Assembly: GCA_003140835.1 (NCBI GenBank)
Contig: PLLA01000036.1
Span: forward strand, 42,999-77,733
From: Candidatus Tumulicola scandinaviensis
Lineage (GTDB): Bacteria; Vulcanimicrobiota; Vulcanimicrobiia; Vulcanimicrobiales; Vulcanimicrobiaceae
Direction: 5' to 3'
Length of the DNA: 34,735 bases
In this document: one piece after another, positions 7,975 through 15,905 of the stretch
Position numbering within the stretch: the stretch's first letter is position 1
How the letters are laid out: the number at the start of each line of letters is the position of its first letter
Notes under the pieces: model-generated
What the model was told of the DNA's origin: nothing
Seen by the model: only the letters and a program-made list of their open reading frames with translations
Databases searched by the model: none
Program-made: the position numbers and the translations under genes

Positions 7975-9312
7975 TTGAGCCGCAATTTCATACGCGCGAC
8001 CGCCTTGTTCGCCATCGCTTCGCTGGCCGCTTGTCACGGCGGAAACGTCGGAAGCAGCGTGGTGCCGTCGGTCGCCGGAAGTTCGGTGCAGCCGGCCGCG
8101 GCGCAATCCGCACTCGCACGGCCTTTGCTTGCGAGCGCCGACGGAGAGATTCCGCTGACGGATGCCAACTCCGTGCACCAGGTTTGCCCGCGCCCGGTGC
8201 AGTCCGGGGAAATGCAGTGTTTTGCGCTCGAACGCGCCGACCTTCGCGCGAACGTTGACGACGTGAACGCGACGCATTTTGGTTACGGTCCATCCGATCT
8301 GCAAAGTGCGTACAAGCTGCAAGGAGGAACCGGTACCAAGGTAGCCATCGTCGACGCGTACGGGTATCCCAAAGCGTCGAGCGACCTCGCGGCGTATCGT
8401 TCGTTCTACCATCTGTCGGTTTGCACCACCGGGAACGGTTGTCTCACGATTCGCAACCAAACCGGCGGCACGCAGCCGCCTCCTTCGAACACGGGCTGGG
8501 ACCAAGAGCAGGCTCTCGATCTCGACATGGTTTCCGCAACGTGTCCCAAGTGTCACATCGTGCTGGTTCAAGCGAACTCGAATGGCGGCGCCGACCTGTA
8601 CGCATCGGTCAAAGAAGCCGTCAAGCTGGGAGCAATCGTCATCAGCAACTCGTACGGCGCGAGCGAATACAAACAGTGTGGTGGTCCGGGCGAAGCCTCC
8701 GACCCGGCCTTCTCCGCTACCGGGCACGTGTACGTCGCCAGTTCCGGCGACAACGGCGGTGGACTACTGGACTGCGGCGGCCCGCAGCAGCCGTGCTCGT
8801 TGGCCCCGGTCGTTTGCGCCGGTGGTACGCACTTGGTGAAAGCCAGCAACGCGCGCGGTTGGTCGGAAAGCGTTTGGAACGAGTTGGCGTCGCAGCAATG
8901 CAGCGGTATCTGCGGCGGGGCCGGCAGCGGCTGCAGCATCGACGTCAAGAAGCCGTCCTGGCAGACCGATCCCAGCTGTAAATCGCGTTCGGAATCGGAC
9001 ATTTCGGCAGAGGCCTCCGTCCTGACGCCGGTCGCCGTGTACTTCAGCGGCTGGACGGCGTTCGGAGGGACGAGCGTTTCCGCGCCGTTGATCGCCGGGA
9101 TCTTCGGCCGCGCCGGCAACGGAGCGTCGATCGTCGGCCCGCAGCACATTTGGGCTAATCGCTTCAAACTTTTCGACGTGACGGTCGGCAGCAATATCTA
9201 CACGCCGGTTAGCGGGCCGTGTGCTTCGGCGGTGCACTACATTTGCTACGCTCAGAAGTTCTTCGACGGTCCGACCGGGCTAGGAACGCCCAACGGGCTC
9301 GGCGCGTTCTAG
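7975..9312 (+). CDS. S53 family (sedolisin/kumamolisin-type) serine-carboxyl peptidase, lipoprotein
   Basis: The 445-residue protein starts at TTG, supported by GGAGGA at a good distance. It has a lipoprotein signal (SLAAC, Cys20), so it is probably anchored outside the cytoplasm. Catalytic residues are visible: Glu178 and Asp182 in DQEQALDLD, the oxyanion Asp259 in SSGDNGGG, and the nucleophile Ser367 in FGGTSVSAP. DGPTGLGTPNG near the end matches the C-terminal calcium-site region. The pro-part is short (about 90 residues before RADLRANV). Many cysteines suggest disulphides. These enzymes cut proteins at acid pH. The following secreted-protein gene begins 12 bp downstream and may be cotranscribed. 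Confidence 0.9.
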   Translation: MSRNFIRATALFAIASLAACHGGNVGSSVVPSVAGSSVQPAAAQSALARPLLASADGEIPLTDANSVHQVCPRPVQSGEMQCFALERADLRANVDDVNATHFGYGPSDLQSAYKLQGGTGTKVAIVDAYGYPKASSDLAAYRSFYHLSVCTTGNGCLTIRNQTGGTQPPPSNTGWDQEQALDLDMVSATCPKCHIVLVQANSNGGADLYASVKEAVKLGAIVISNSYGASEYKQCGGPGEASDPAFSATGHVYVASSGDNGGGLLDCGGPQQPCSLAPVVCAGGTHLVKASNARGWSESVWNELASQQCSGICGGAGSGCSIDVKKPSWQTDPSCKSRSESDISAEASVLTPVAVYFSGWTAFGGTSVSAPLIAGIFGRAGNGASIVGPQHIWANRFKLFDVTVGSNIYTPVSGPCASAVHYICYAQKFFDGPTGLGTPNGLGAF

Positions 9313-9324
9313 GCAGTTGCTCGA

Positions 9325-9855
9325 ATGTTTCGTTTCGCGATCTTCGCCCTCGTTCTCTCGGCCGCGATGGCCCAGGTAGCGAACGTGAACGCCGCGGCGC
9401 GCGACGGTGCGACGATCGTCGATTCCGGCTCGACGAACACGGCCGGTTACCGAATCGAAGTTTGGTCGGACGGCACCGCGAGCATCGTGATGCAAAATCG
9501 CGCCGGCGTCGCGCAAAACGCCGCCCGGCCGTTTTCGGTCGCAACTCGCGTGACCGCGCGCTTCTTTGCCGATCTCAAAGGCGCCAAAGCGGCGAACGTC
9601 ACCGGGTCGCCGTGCATGAAGAGCGCATCGTTCGGAACGACCACCCGCGTGAGCTGGCACGGCTGGACCTCGCCCGACTTGGATTGCCCGTCTGAGAACG
9701 CCCTGCTCAGTGCCGTAATTCGCGACGTGAACCTCATTCGTGCGGCGTCGGGAATCGACAGCATGCCGGGCGTGCATCGCGGGGCCGGCAGTGGCGGTCC
9801 GATTCGCGCGGAACCGCCGTCGCCGTCGCCGGCAGCCTCCCCGCCGAAGCGCTAG
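9325..9855 (+). CDS. Secreted protein of unknown function
   Basis: The 176-residue product starts with a signal peptide (MFRFAIFALVLSAAMAQVANVNA). The mature part has two cysteines near the middle (GSPCMKSAS, LDCPSEN) that could form a disulphide, and ends in a Pro/Ser-rich tail. No family is recognised. It lies 12 bp after the S53 peptidase and six bp before the polyphosphate kinase, in the same direction, so it sits in a compact transcript. A role with the peptidase is possible but not shown. Confidence 0.6.
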   Translation: MFRFAIFALVLSAAMAQVANVNAAARDGATIVDSGSTNTAGYRIEVWSDGTASIVMQNRAGVAQNAARPFSVATRVTARFFADLKGAKAANVTGSPCMKSASFGTTTRVSWHGWTSPDLDCPSENALLSAVIRDVNLIRAASGIDSMPGVHRGAGSGGPIRAEPPSPSPAASPPKR

Positions 9856-9860
9856 CTCAC

Positions 9861-10718
9861 GTGGACGCTCGCATCGTTCCCTTCAGTCCAACGAGCGTCA
9901 GCCTTTCCGACTACGACCCGGCTTCGAAGGCCGGTTTCGAAAGCAAACGCGATTCGGCGAAAGCCCTGCTCGGCGATATCGAGAGCATGGTGGGGTTGGA
10001 CGACATGTTCTCGGCCCAGAAGAATCGCGCGATGCTGATCGTGCTGCAGGGCATGGACGCGGCCGGCAAGGACGGCATCATCAAGCACGTGATGACCGGG
10101 ATCGATCCGCAAAATATCAGCGTGCACGGCTTTCGACAACCGAGCGACGAGGAATTGCGCCACGACTATCTTTGGCGGGCATACAAGGCCTTGCCGGAAC
10201 GCGGCCGCGTGGCGATCTTCAATCGTTCGTACTACGAAGAGGTGCTCGTCGTGCGCGTGATGCCGGGCCTGCTCCGAAGCGAGGCGGCGTTACCCAGCGA
10301 TGACGAGTGGACGGATCGCTACGTCGACATCAATGCCTTCGAGCGGCATCTCACGCGCTGCGGCACGATCGTCTTGAAGTTCTTTCTTCACCTCTCGAAG
10401 GACAAGCAACGAAAGCGGTTGTGCAAGCGGCTCGAGACGCCGACGAAGATGTGGAAAGCGTCGGATGCGGATCTCGAAGCACACGACCGATGGGATGCCT
10501 ATACGCACGCCTACGAGCAGATGCTCGGCAACACGAGCACGCCGTGGGCGCCGTGGTACGTCGTTCCGGCCGACCGTAAATGGGCCGCCCGGGTCACGGT
10601 CGGCGGCGTTATCGTCGAGACGCTCGAGAAGCTCGACCTGCGCTACCCCGAACCCACGCGACGCCGCCGCGAGTTGTTCGCAAGGCTCGCTAAGAAACTC
10701 GGCGAGGAAACCACATAG
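9861..10718 (+). CDS. Polyphosphate kinase 2 family protein
   Basis: The 285-residue single-domain protein carries the PPK2 Walker A motif LQGMDAAGKDGIIKHV near residue 65, the FRQPSDEELRHDYLWR segment, and the Walker B-like FNRSYYEEVLVVRV. PPK2 enzymes transfer phosphate between polyphosphate and nucleotides, usually making ATP or GTP from the diphosphate, or ADP from AMP; the subclass cannot be fixed by eye. It is cytoplasmic. The start is GTG at 9861, six bases after the previous stop. The length is normal for the family. Confidence 0.9.
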   Translation: MDARIVPFSPTSVSLSDYDPASKAGFESKRDSAKALLGDIESMVGLDDMFSAQKNRAMLIVLQGMDAAGKDGIIKHVMTGIDPQNISVHGFRQPSDEELRHDYLWRAYKALPERGRVAIFNRSYYEEVLVVRVMPGLLRSEAALPSDDEWTDRYVDINAFERHLTRCGTIVLKFFLHLSKDKQRKRLCKRLETPTKMWKASDADLEAHDRWDAYTHAYEQMLGNTSTPWAPWYVVPADRKWAARVTVGGVIVETLEKLDLRYPEPTRRRRELFARLAKKLGEETT

Positions 10719-10754
10719 CGGGAGCCGCCCGACGCTCTTGCCGAACTACACCGC

Positions 10755-11009
10755 ATGAAGCTCTTCGATAGTATCGATCGAGAGACGCTCGACGGCGCGC
10801 GGCTCGTAGCCGAGTCGAACGAATTTGCGATTTACGACGTCGGTAGCGACTCGTACACGCTCGTGCACCGGCACGAAGGCGTGAAATGGCAGGGCGTGAC
10901 GATATCCGGAGACGCGCTCTTCCGCATCGCCGAATTGCTCGCGATCGCAACCCGTTCGCTCTATCGAGACGTCGCCGGCGACCTCTCGCGGCGCCGTTCG
11001 CAGCCGTAA
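10755..11009 (+). CDS. Small protein of unknown function
   Basis: An 84-residue acidic-then-basic protein (MKLFDSIDRETLDGARLVAE...) follows the polyphosphate kinase by 36 bp and precedes the DUF202 gene by nine. It has no signal peptide or membrane segment. Codon third positions are GC-rich like those of its neighbours, which supports a real gene. No family is recognised. Confidence 0.55.
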   Translation: MKLFDSIDRETLDGARLVAESNEFAIYDVGSDSYTLVHRHEGVKWQGVTISGDALFRIAELLAIATRSLYRDVAGDLSRRRSQP

Positions 11010-11018
11010 CCCATCGCG

Positions 11019-11363
11019 GTGGCGTTCGTTCCGGATCCCGCCCTCGATACGCTGCGTCTCGCGTACGAACGCACCGCACTGGCCTGGACGCGGACCGCAC
11101 TGTCGCTTATCGGTTTTGGTTTCACGATCGACAAATTCTTCGAAAGCTTGCAAAGCCGGTCCACCCCGCCGTTCGTCATAAATCCTCGCTCGATCGGCAT
11201 CACGATGATCGGATTCGGGCTTCTTTCGCTGCTGCTGTCGATCTACGAACTCCGGCAGTACCGAAAAACGTATCCGCAGGCGCCACGCTCGCTCGCCGGG
11301 TTCGTCGCCGCGATGATTGCCATCCTGGGCGTCATGGCGTTGATCGCAGCCGTCGTCAGTTAG
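11019..11363 (+). CDS. DUF202 (YidH-like) small membrane protein
   Basis: The 114-residue protein has the DUF202 signature LAYERTALAWTRTALSLIGFGFTI at its first membrane segment, then a second (IGITMIGFGLLSLLLSIY) and third (AAMIAILGVMALIAAVV). Such proteins sit in the inner membrane; their function is unknown. The start is GTG at 11019, nine bases after the preceding stop. It converges on the leftward secreted-protein gene three bp away. Confidence 0.83.
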   Translation: MAFVPDPALDTLRLAYERTALAWTRTALSLIGFGFTIDKFFESLQSRSTPPFVINPRSIGITMIGFGLLSLLLSIYELRQYRKTYPQAPRSLAGFVAAMIAILGVMALIAAVVS

Positions 11364-11366
11364 CTC

Positions 11367-12116
11367 TCAGACGCCCGCAGCCAACGCCTTTAGGCCGTCG
11401 TCGCGCGAAGCGAACCGGCGATAGTTGCTAAACGTCGTGGTGATGTCGGCGCCTCCGCGAACGAAGAGAACGTGTCCGCTGTAATGCTGACGCATCTCGA
11501 CGACGTCCCAGAGGTCGGGCAAGACCTGGCCGAACGTCATCGTGACGCTGGCCTTATCGACGTACTTGGGAAAGGCGCTCGGCACGAAATCGACACGCAC
11601 GATGTGATGGGAGGCGTCGATCACGACCGTACCGTCGCCGTGGCTCTCGTCGCGCTTGAGGCTGGTGAACCGGAACGCCACGGTTCCGGGCGCGCAGCCG
11701 TCGCACGACCCGTTTTCGATACGATAGCCGGCGATTTGATCTTCGCGCAGCGGTAGCCAATACGCATCGCTGGAGAGCGTTTTGTCAGCGTCGGCCTGCG
11801 CCTTGGCGAGGTCGCCGGCGCTCGCGGGTGCGCCGTTGGCCATTTGACTGTATATCCGCACCGCGACGACGCGGTCGCCGTCGCGCAGCAACCCCGACTG
11901 GACGTCGAGCGAAGCGTCGTGACCGGGAGCGCGCTGTTCGGAGTCGGCGTGGCGGTGCAACGCGGTGACGCCTTGGCGCTCGTTTGCGAGCGTCCGAACC
12001 GCGTCGCGGAGTTCGCTCGCCGCGTCCGGGACGGGCGTTGCCGTTTTGGCACCCGACGGCAGCCCAGCTAGGAAGACGGCGACTCCGATGGCGGCGAACG
12101 ATCGAGCGGCTCGCAC
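11367..12116 (-). CDS. Exported protein of unknown function
   Basis: The reading frame is open to 12230, but the sequence before VRAARSFAAIGVAVFLAGLP looks non-coding. I place the start at GTG 12116 (249 aa), giving a typical signal peptide; no good ribosome site supports any choice. The mature part has a CDGC pair (GSCDGCAPGTVAF) and alternating beta-like segments (VVIDASHHIVRVDF, SVTMTFGQVL), reminiscent of periplasmic lipid-carrier-like folds, which is only an impression. The upstream region is shared with the divergent lipoprotein gene. Confidence 0.55.
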   Translation of the reverse strand: MRAARSFAAIGVAVFLAGLPSGAKTATPVPDAASELRDAVRTLANERQGVTALHRHADSEQRAPGHDASLDVQSGLLRDGDRVVAVRIYSQMANGAPASAGDLAKAQADADKTLSSDAYWLPLREDQIAGYRIENGSCDGCAPGTVAFRFTSLKRDESHGDGTVVIDASHHIVRVDFVPSAFPKYVDKASVTMTFGQVLPDLWDVVEMRQHYSGHVLFVRGGADITTTFSNYRRFASRDDGLKALAAGV

Positions 12117-12229
12117 GGGCAGCCGATTTTTTTCGTACGATGGAATTCCTCCCGGGCGACGCTGCGCTCGGTCCCCGCGGTCCTCGACAGCAAGGAGATT
12201 GATTTTCGAAAGGTGTAGCTTCCGGCCCA

Positions 12230-12655
12230 ATGAAGCTCGGCCAACTCGTGGGAAAGGCGCTCCTAGCAGCTGCCTTCATCAGTACGTTCGCGGCCTGCGC
12301 GACCAGTCAAGAACCAGACAAGTGGACGCTCTGGTACATCCCGAACGAACCCAAGCCGGGTCTGAGGCTCGCTCAAACCTGCAATACGTACGTGTTTGCA
12401 AGCGCGCCGGTACCGGTCGCGTACGACGTGGCCGTGGTCAAAGGCTGGACGGGCTCCCGCAAGCCCCAAGGAAACACCGCCACCATGCATAGCGGCGAAA
12501 ACTTCTCGGGCCGCCTCGACCTCGGCACGAACACGATTCACGACGAATCCAACGGATACGACCTGGCCGTCACCGTGGTCTACAGAATCGGCACCTATCT
12601 CGCCGCAAAGGCGCGCGCCGACGCCGATTGCCCGCCTCCAGCCGGTCGCCGCTAG
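12230..12655 (+). CDS. Small lipoprotein of unknown function
   Basis: The 141-residue product has a lipoprotein signal, MKLGQLVGKALLAAAFISTF, then AAC as lipobox. The mature domain has three further features: a second Cys (QTCNTYVF), a short beta-rich stretch, and a last Cys before a Pro-rich end (DADCPPPAGRR). The function is unknown. It is divergent from the exported protein at 11367-12116 and convergent with the phosphatase gene, whose stop is 16 bp away. Confidence 0.62.
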   Translation: MKLGQLVGKALLAAAFISTFAACATSQEPDKWTLWYIPNEPKPGLRLAQTCNTYVFASAPVPVAYDVAVVKGWTGSRKPQGNTATMHSGENFSGRLDLGTNTIHDESNGYDLAVTVVYRIGTYLAAKARADADCPPPAGRR

Positions 12656-12670
12656 CGGTTATATCGCGCG

Positions 12671-13846
12671 TTAGCGTCTGGCCGGTAGAACGATCCTCAT
12701 CGTCGTCCCCAATTCCGGCTGCGTCTCGATGTGCACGTCCAGGGCCAGCGATCCAATCAAGAACAGTCCCCGTCCGTTTTCGTTCAAAGCGTCGACCGGT
12801 AGCGCCGGCGTGACGCGCGACAGGCCCGGACCGGCATCGCTGACGGTGACCACTGGGTGAGTCTCGGTCCAGTCGATGTCGACGCGTACGGCGCCCGGCG
12901 CGTGCTCGACGGTATTGGCAAGCAGTTCGCCGACGACGAGCTCGGCGCGGAAGAGCTCCTCTTCGGTCGGGGAAAAGGAGCGGATGAAGTGCGCGATTTC
13001 GTGCCGAAGCGCGTGCGCGTCGTGCGAGTTCCTCGAATCGTAGCTCCAGGATCGTTGAAGCACCACGCCGACCTGCGCGATCAAGAGCACCGTATCGTCG
13101 GCCGGCCGTTCGGCTCCCATGACGCTGCGCTGAACGTATCTCGCCGGCCGTTCGATGCTGGGGTCGGCGACCAGTTGCGCGACCGCTCGCAGGACGGCCG
13201 CCTCCGCGCGGTCGATGTCCCGATTGAACTCGGTGAGCCCGTCGGTGTAGAAAAGAACCACGGAGTTATGCGCCAACGCGGCCGAATGCGACTGGGTTAC
13301 GAGCGGAACGCCGACGCCGAAGGGCACGCCGCCGTACGCAAGCACGTGCGCAGGCGTGCCGGGTGCCGCGAGGATTGGTGGCGGATGACCGGCGCTCGCG
13401 TAGCTCAACGTCGATAGATCCCGGCTGAGGATGGCCACCAACGCGGTCGCCGGAGTATTTGGTTGCGACTGTAACATCCGGTCCGCCTTGATGAGGATCT
13501 CGGCAGGGTCTTTGGCATCGAAGGCCGCGGCAAAGATTCCTTGGCGCAGGCGGGCGGCGGTAACGGCAGCCTCGAGGCCGTGCCCGGTGACGTCACCGAT
13601 TGAAAAGACGACCCGGCCGTCGGGCAGATCGAATGCGTCGTACCAGTCGCCGCCGATCAGCGCCTCGCGCTCCGCGGCGATATAAAGCGCGTCGCATCGT
13701 AAACCCGGCCGTTGTGGGAGTCTTTCGGGAAGAAACGCGCCCTGGAGAATATCGGCCGATCGTTTCGTTTGATCCAATAGCGCTTGTAGCTCGATGCGCG
13801 CCAGGCGCCGTTCGGCAACCGTTGCTGGTTGGCCCGAGGAGGGCAA
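12671..13846 (-). CDS. SpoIIE/PP2C-type phosphatase with C-terminal HATPase domain, N terminus probably lost
   Basis: A short coiled coil (AERRLARIELQALLDQTKR) leads into an RsbU/SpoIIE phosphatase domain (GGDWYDAFDLPDGRVVFSIGDVTGHG, later FYTDGLTEF and DDTVLLIAQ). A serine-kinase-type HATPase domain follows (VVGELLANTVEHAPG, VSDAGPGL, NGRGLFLIG). Such proteins switch anti-sigma/anti-anti-sigma partners. Family members usually carry a sensor (PAS, GAF or receiver) in front of the coil; here none exists. Homology starts at about 13819, exactly where the frame changes from a nitroreductase fragment. The start given (TTG 13846) is tentative; an ATG at 13939 would add residues that are an out-of-frame reading of that fragment. 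It may be a truncated remnant. Confidence 0.72.
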   Translation of the reverse strand: MPSSGQPATVAERRLARIELQALLDQTKRSADILQGAFLPERLPQRPGLRCDALYIAAEREALIGGDWYDAFDLPDGRVVFSIGDVTGHGLEAAVTAARLRQGIFAAAFDAKDPAEILIKADRMLQSQPNTPATALVAILSRDLSTLSYASAGHPPPILAAPGTPAHVLAYGGVPFGVGVPLVTQSHSAALAHNSVVLFYTDGLTEFNRDIDRAEAAVLRAVAQLVADPSIERPARYVQRSVMGAERPADDTVLLIAQVGVVLQRSWSYDSRNSHDAHALRHEIAHFIRSFSPTEEELFRAELVVGELLANTVEHAPGAVRVDIDWTETHPVVTVSDAGPGLSRVTPALPVDALNENGRGLFLIGSLALDVHIETQPELGTTMRIVLPARR

Positions 13847-14213
13847 GCTCCACTGCGCGTGCGAGCAGCTCGCGATGCACCGGGTAATCAAGGAAGCCGT
13901 TTGCCGTTCGGGCCTCGAGAAAGATCGTGCGTAGCGCACGCTCGTCGAGTTCTCGGGATGCCTTGAGGTCGACGATCTCGTCCGTCGTCTGGATCATGGT
14001 CGCGTCGTAGATGCCGCTGGCGGCGTCGGCGCCGGGGGATGTCTCGGTTTCGTGCGAGAGCACCTGGTGAGGAAGGCGATGTTTGGCGAGGTCCCGGTTG
14101 GTGACCGTCGGGTCAGGTGAGGCTTCGCTGAGCCGGTCGACAACCCGAGCGGGCAGCCGGCGGCTTAGCGCTTCGTCTCTGGCAGTACTCGCGTCGATGT
14201 GAAGTGCGTTCAT
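13818..14213 (-). pseudogene. Chimeric remnant: azoreductase N terminus joined in frame to RutE-type nitroreductase N terminus
   Basis: One frame starts at ATG 14213 with AAAGGA upstream. Residues 1 to about 85 resemble the N terminus of FMN-dependent NADH-azoreductases: LHIDASTARDEALSRRLPAR, then NRDLAKHRLPH, then TTDEIVDL. Residues about 86-132 match the start of RutE-like nitroreductases: LDERALRTIF, ARTANGFLDYPV and LALLGPTSNG (E. coli RutE has ARTHNGW and GPTSAN at these places). Both enzymes normally exceed 190 residues, so each is a front-end piece. At about 13818 the homology stops and, in another frame, the phosphatase begins. Either deletions fused three genes or the assembly is chimeric. 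The divergent TetR gene would suit regulation of such reductases. Confidence 0.7.
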
Positions 14214-14255
14214 GGGGGAGTCCTTTCCTAGGCCGGGGTTACTAGACTACGGATG

Positions 14256-14284
14256 TTGCCTAAACCGCTGGTGTTGTGTATACT
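14256..14284 (+). promoter_or_regulatory. Sigma-70-type promoter of the tetR gene
   Basis: TTGCCT (14256-14261) and TATACT (14279-14284) are separated by 17 bp, matching consensus at four and five of six positions. Transcription would start near 14291, at the edge of the inverted repeat described next. Confidence 0.6.
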
Positions 14285-14290
14285 ACTTGC

Positions 14291-14313
14291 GTCGGTCGGC
14301 CAAGTCAACCGAC
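14291..14313. promoter_or_regulatory. Probable TetR operator
   Basis: GTCGGT and ACCGAC form a perfect inverted repeat with an 11-bp spacer, just downstream of the predicted -10 box and 43 bp before the tetR ATG. The position suits repression of the gene itself and of the divergent azoreductase remnant. Confidence 0.5.
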
Positions 14314-14356
14314 AAACCTGCGAACTTGTTGCTTAGCCGACACTAACGGAAAACTG

Positions 14357-14905
14357 ATGACAACCAAGACCTTAGAAGAGCCTCGCGTCGATCCGCGAGT
14401 TATTCGCACGCAAAATCTGATTCGCGACGCATTGACGTCGCTGTTATCGGAGAAGAGTTTCGAGTCGACTAGCGTGCAAGACATCGCCGAACGCGCGACG
14501 GTGAACCGCGCGACGTTTTACGCCCACTTTCAGGATAAGTTCGCGTTGCTGGATGCGGTCATCCGCGGCGCTCTACGCCAGTACCTGTCGAAGGACGAGC
14601 CGATGGCATCTGACGTGCGCTCACTGCTTTCTGCCCTTGGGAAAAGCATATTCGGCTTTGTCACGGCGCATGGTAAGTGCAAGGTGGATCGCGATTTCGA
14701 GCCGCAGTTCGAGCGAGCGATGGAGGCCGAACTTGGCGAATTCCTAGCGCCAAGATTCAGCGCTTGCACCGCCCACGTGATCGCTACGGCCATGGTGGGC
14801 TCGGCCATGCGGTGGCGCGCCGGCGGGCGCAAGGAACCCGCGGATCAGCTCGTGCGTCAAATCGTCGACATTCTCTCTGATGGGGTCGCCAAGTCTCCGG
14901 CGTAA
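14357..14905 (+). CDS. TetR/AcrR family transcriptional regulator
   Basis: The 182-residue protein has an N-terminal helix-turn-helix domain (residues about 18-65). IRDALTSLLSEKSFESTSVQDIAERATVNRATFYAHFQDKFALLDAV is described here only by its key parts: VQDIAERATVNRATFYAHF is the recognition motif. The C-terminal half is the usual divergent ligand pocket. The ATG at 14357 is preferred to an upstream ATG at 14276 that would place the -10 box inside the gene. It diverges from the azoreductase remnant, consistent with control of a flavin-reductase or stress operon, probably with autoregulation through the inverted repeat at its transcription start. Confidence 0.88.
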   Translation: MTTKTLEEPRVDPRVIRTQNLIRDALTSLLSEKSFESTSVQDIAERATVNRATFYAHFQDKFALLDAVIRGALRQYLSKDEPMASDVRSLLSALGKSIFGFVTAHGKCKVDRDFEPQFERAMEAELGEFLAPRFSACTAHVIATAMVGSAMRWRAGGRKEPADQLVRQIVDILSDGVAKSPA

Positions 14906-15196
14906 GCTTGGGGCGCGCGCATCTCAGGCATCAATTTCGGCCCCTTGTACCGTTACGCAACAATTCGCGCTTTCTATCGGTTGACGGCGCTTACCGACGG
15001 ACGTATCCTAAGCAGCACGAGTGTAGAAAGATAACAGATGTTGCAAAGTGGAAACAGGTTTTCTTAGCCTTTGTACCGGTGCCGTCGTGGTCCGAGCCGC
15101 CTTAGCGGTATGGTCGGCGCTGGGTTCCGGTAACGAAGCCATCGAGCGCCGGTCCTCGGTCGATGCCAGGGGCGGCTTCCTTCGGACCCTTCGATA

Positions 15197-15334
15197 ATGT
15201 TTGGTATCACGACAAGCCCGTCGCACGAATGGGATACGTTCGCCTTCGGCCTCGCGACTATTCCCGCGATCGTGACGCTGCTTCTCGTCGCCGCCGCTTG
15301 GTGGGAGCAGTTGGGTCGCGTTCGTTTTCGATGA
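15197..15334 (+). CDS. Possible 45-residue single-span membrane peptide
   Basis: This frame gives MFGITTSPSHEW followed by one strong hydrophobic segment (TIPAIVTLLLVAAAWW) and a short basic tail. There is no clear ribosome site. Otherwise the 690-base stretch from 14906 to 15596 holds no gene I can support, no tRNA and no repeat; it is the boundary between the chromosome-like left part and the accessory region. Low confidence. Confidence 0.3.
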   Translation: MFGITTSPSHEWDTFAFGLATIPAIVTLLLVAAAWWEQLGRVRFR

Positions 15335-15611
15335 CGTTTGGTTCGAGTTGAGCCGCGTGGCGCGTTAGCACGTTATAGGAGGGCTCGAACGGGGAAATCG
15401 CATGCACAGCAGACTTGAACTTTGTGGTCACTCCTGGGCAGTACGCCTCGCTCCGGCACTCCGAGCATCAGGATCAAAACCTTGGTTAACGCTGAGGCCA
15501 AAAAGCAACGAACACGTCCAAGGAGCCCCTGCGCCGGTCACGGCAGCGCCCGTAGGCGCCCCGTAACACGAGTTTCGGGTCAACTGCGACTTTTATAGCA
15601 GGCTTAGAAAG

Positions 15612-15635
15612 TGTCCGAAATGTACATTTGGGACA
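15612..15635. promoter_or_regulatory. Palindromic operator of the toxin-antitoxin operon
   Basis: A 24-bp near-perfect palindrome: TGTCC and GGACA arms around AAATGTACATTT, with only one symmetric pair mismatched. It ends two bases before the antitoxin ATG. The centre TGTACA is the core of the known yefM-yoeB operator, to which the antitoxin binds. Its position fixes the antitoxin start at 15638 rather than the GTG at 15611. Confidence 0.72.
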
Positions 15636-15637
15636 TT

Positions 15638-15904
15638 ATGGCTCTGGCCCCTACGATGGTCGCCGCGACCAAGCTCCGTGAGCACGGCAGTGAAATCATC
15701 AACAAAGTCGCTTATGGCGACGACGAAGTCATCCTGACCCGTCGCGGCAAACCCGTCGCGGCAGTGGTGTCGTTGAAGGCACTGGAAGCCCTCCATGCTT
15801 TTGAAGACGCACGTGATATTGCTGAGGCCGCTCGCGCCCGCCGGGAGATCAAGAAGCACGGGACCGTCTCTCATGACGAAGTGAAGGCGCGCCTCGGCTT
15901 ATAG
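15638..15904 (+). CDS. Phd/YefM-type antitoxin
   Basis: The 88-residue protein begins MALAPTMVAATKLREHGSEI and has the family core: INKVAYGDDEVILTRRGKPVAAVVSL, seen at residues 22-47 in overlapping parts (DDEVILTRRGKP, AAVVSLKALEAL). The N-terminal half binds operator DNA; the C-terminal helix (DIAEAARARREIKKHG) would wrap and neutralise the toxin. ATG 15638 follows GGGA and the palindrome. A frame for the RelE-type toxin follows after one base. Autoregulation with the toxin as co-repressor is expected from the family. Confidence 0.85.
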   Translation: MALAPTMVAATKLREHGSEIINKVAYGDDEVILTRRGKPVAAVVSLKALEALHAFEDARDIAEAARARREIKKHGTVSHDEVKARLGL

Positions 15905-15905
15905 G

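Noticed and set aside
7918-8727. Upstream extension of the alkyltransferase-like frame to a 447-aa protein
   Set aside because: The extra 270 codons are antisense to the S53 peptidase and carry no motif.
15730-15742. Another GTCATCCTGA, as in the repeat at 517-571
   Set aside because: It encodes conserved residues (VILT) of the antitoxin and has no inverted partner; coincidence.
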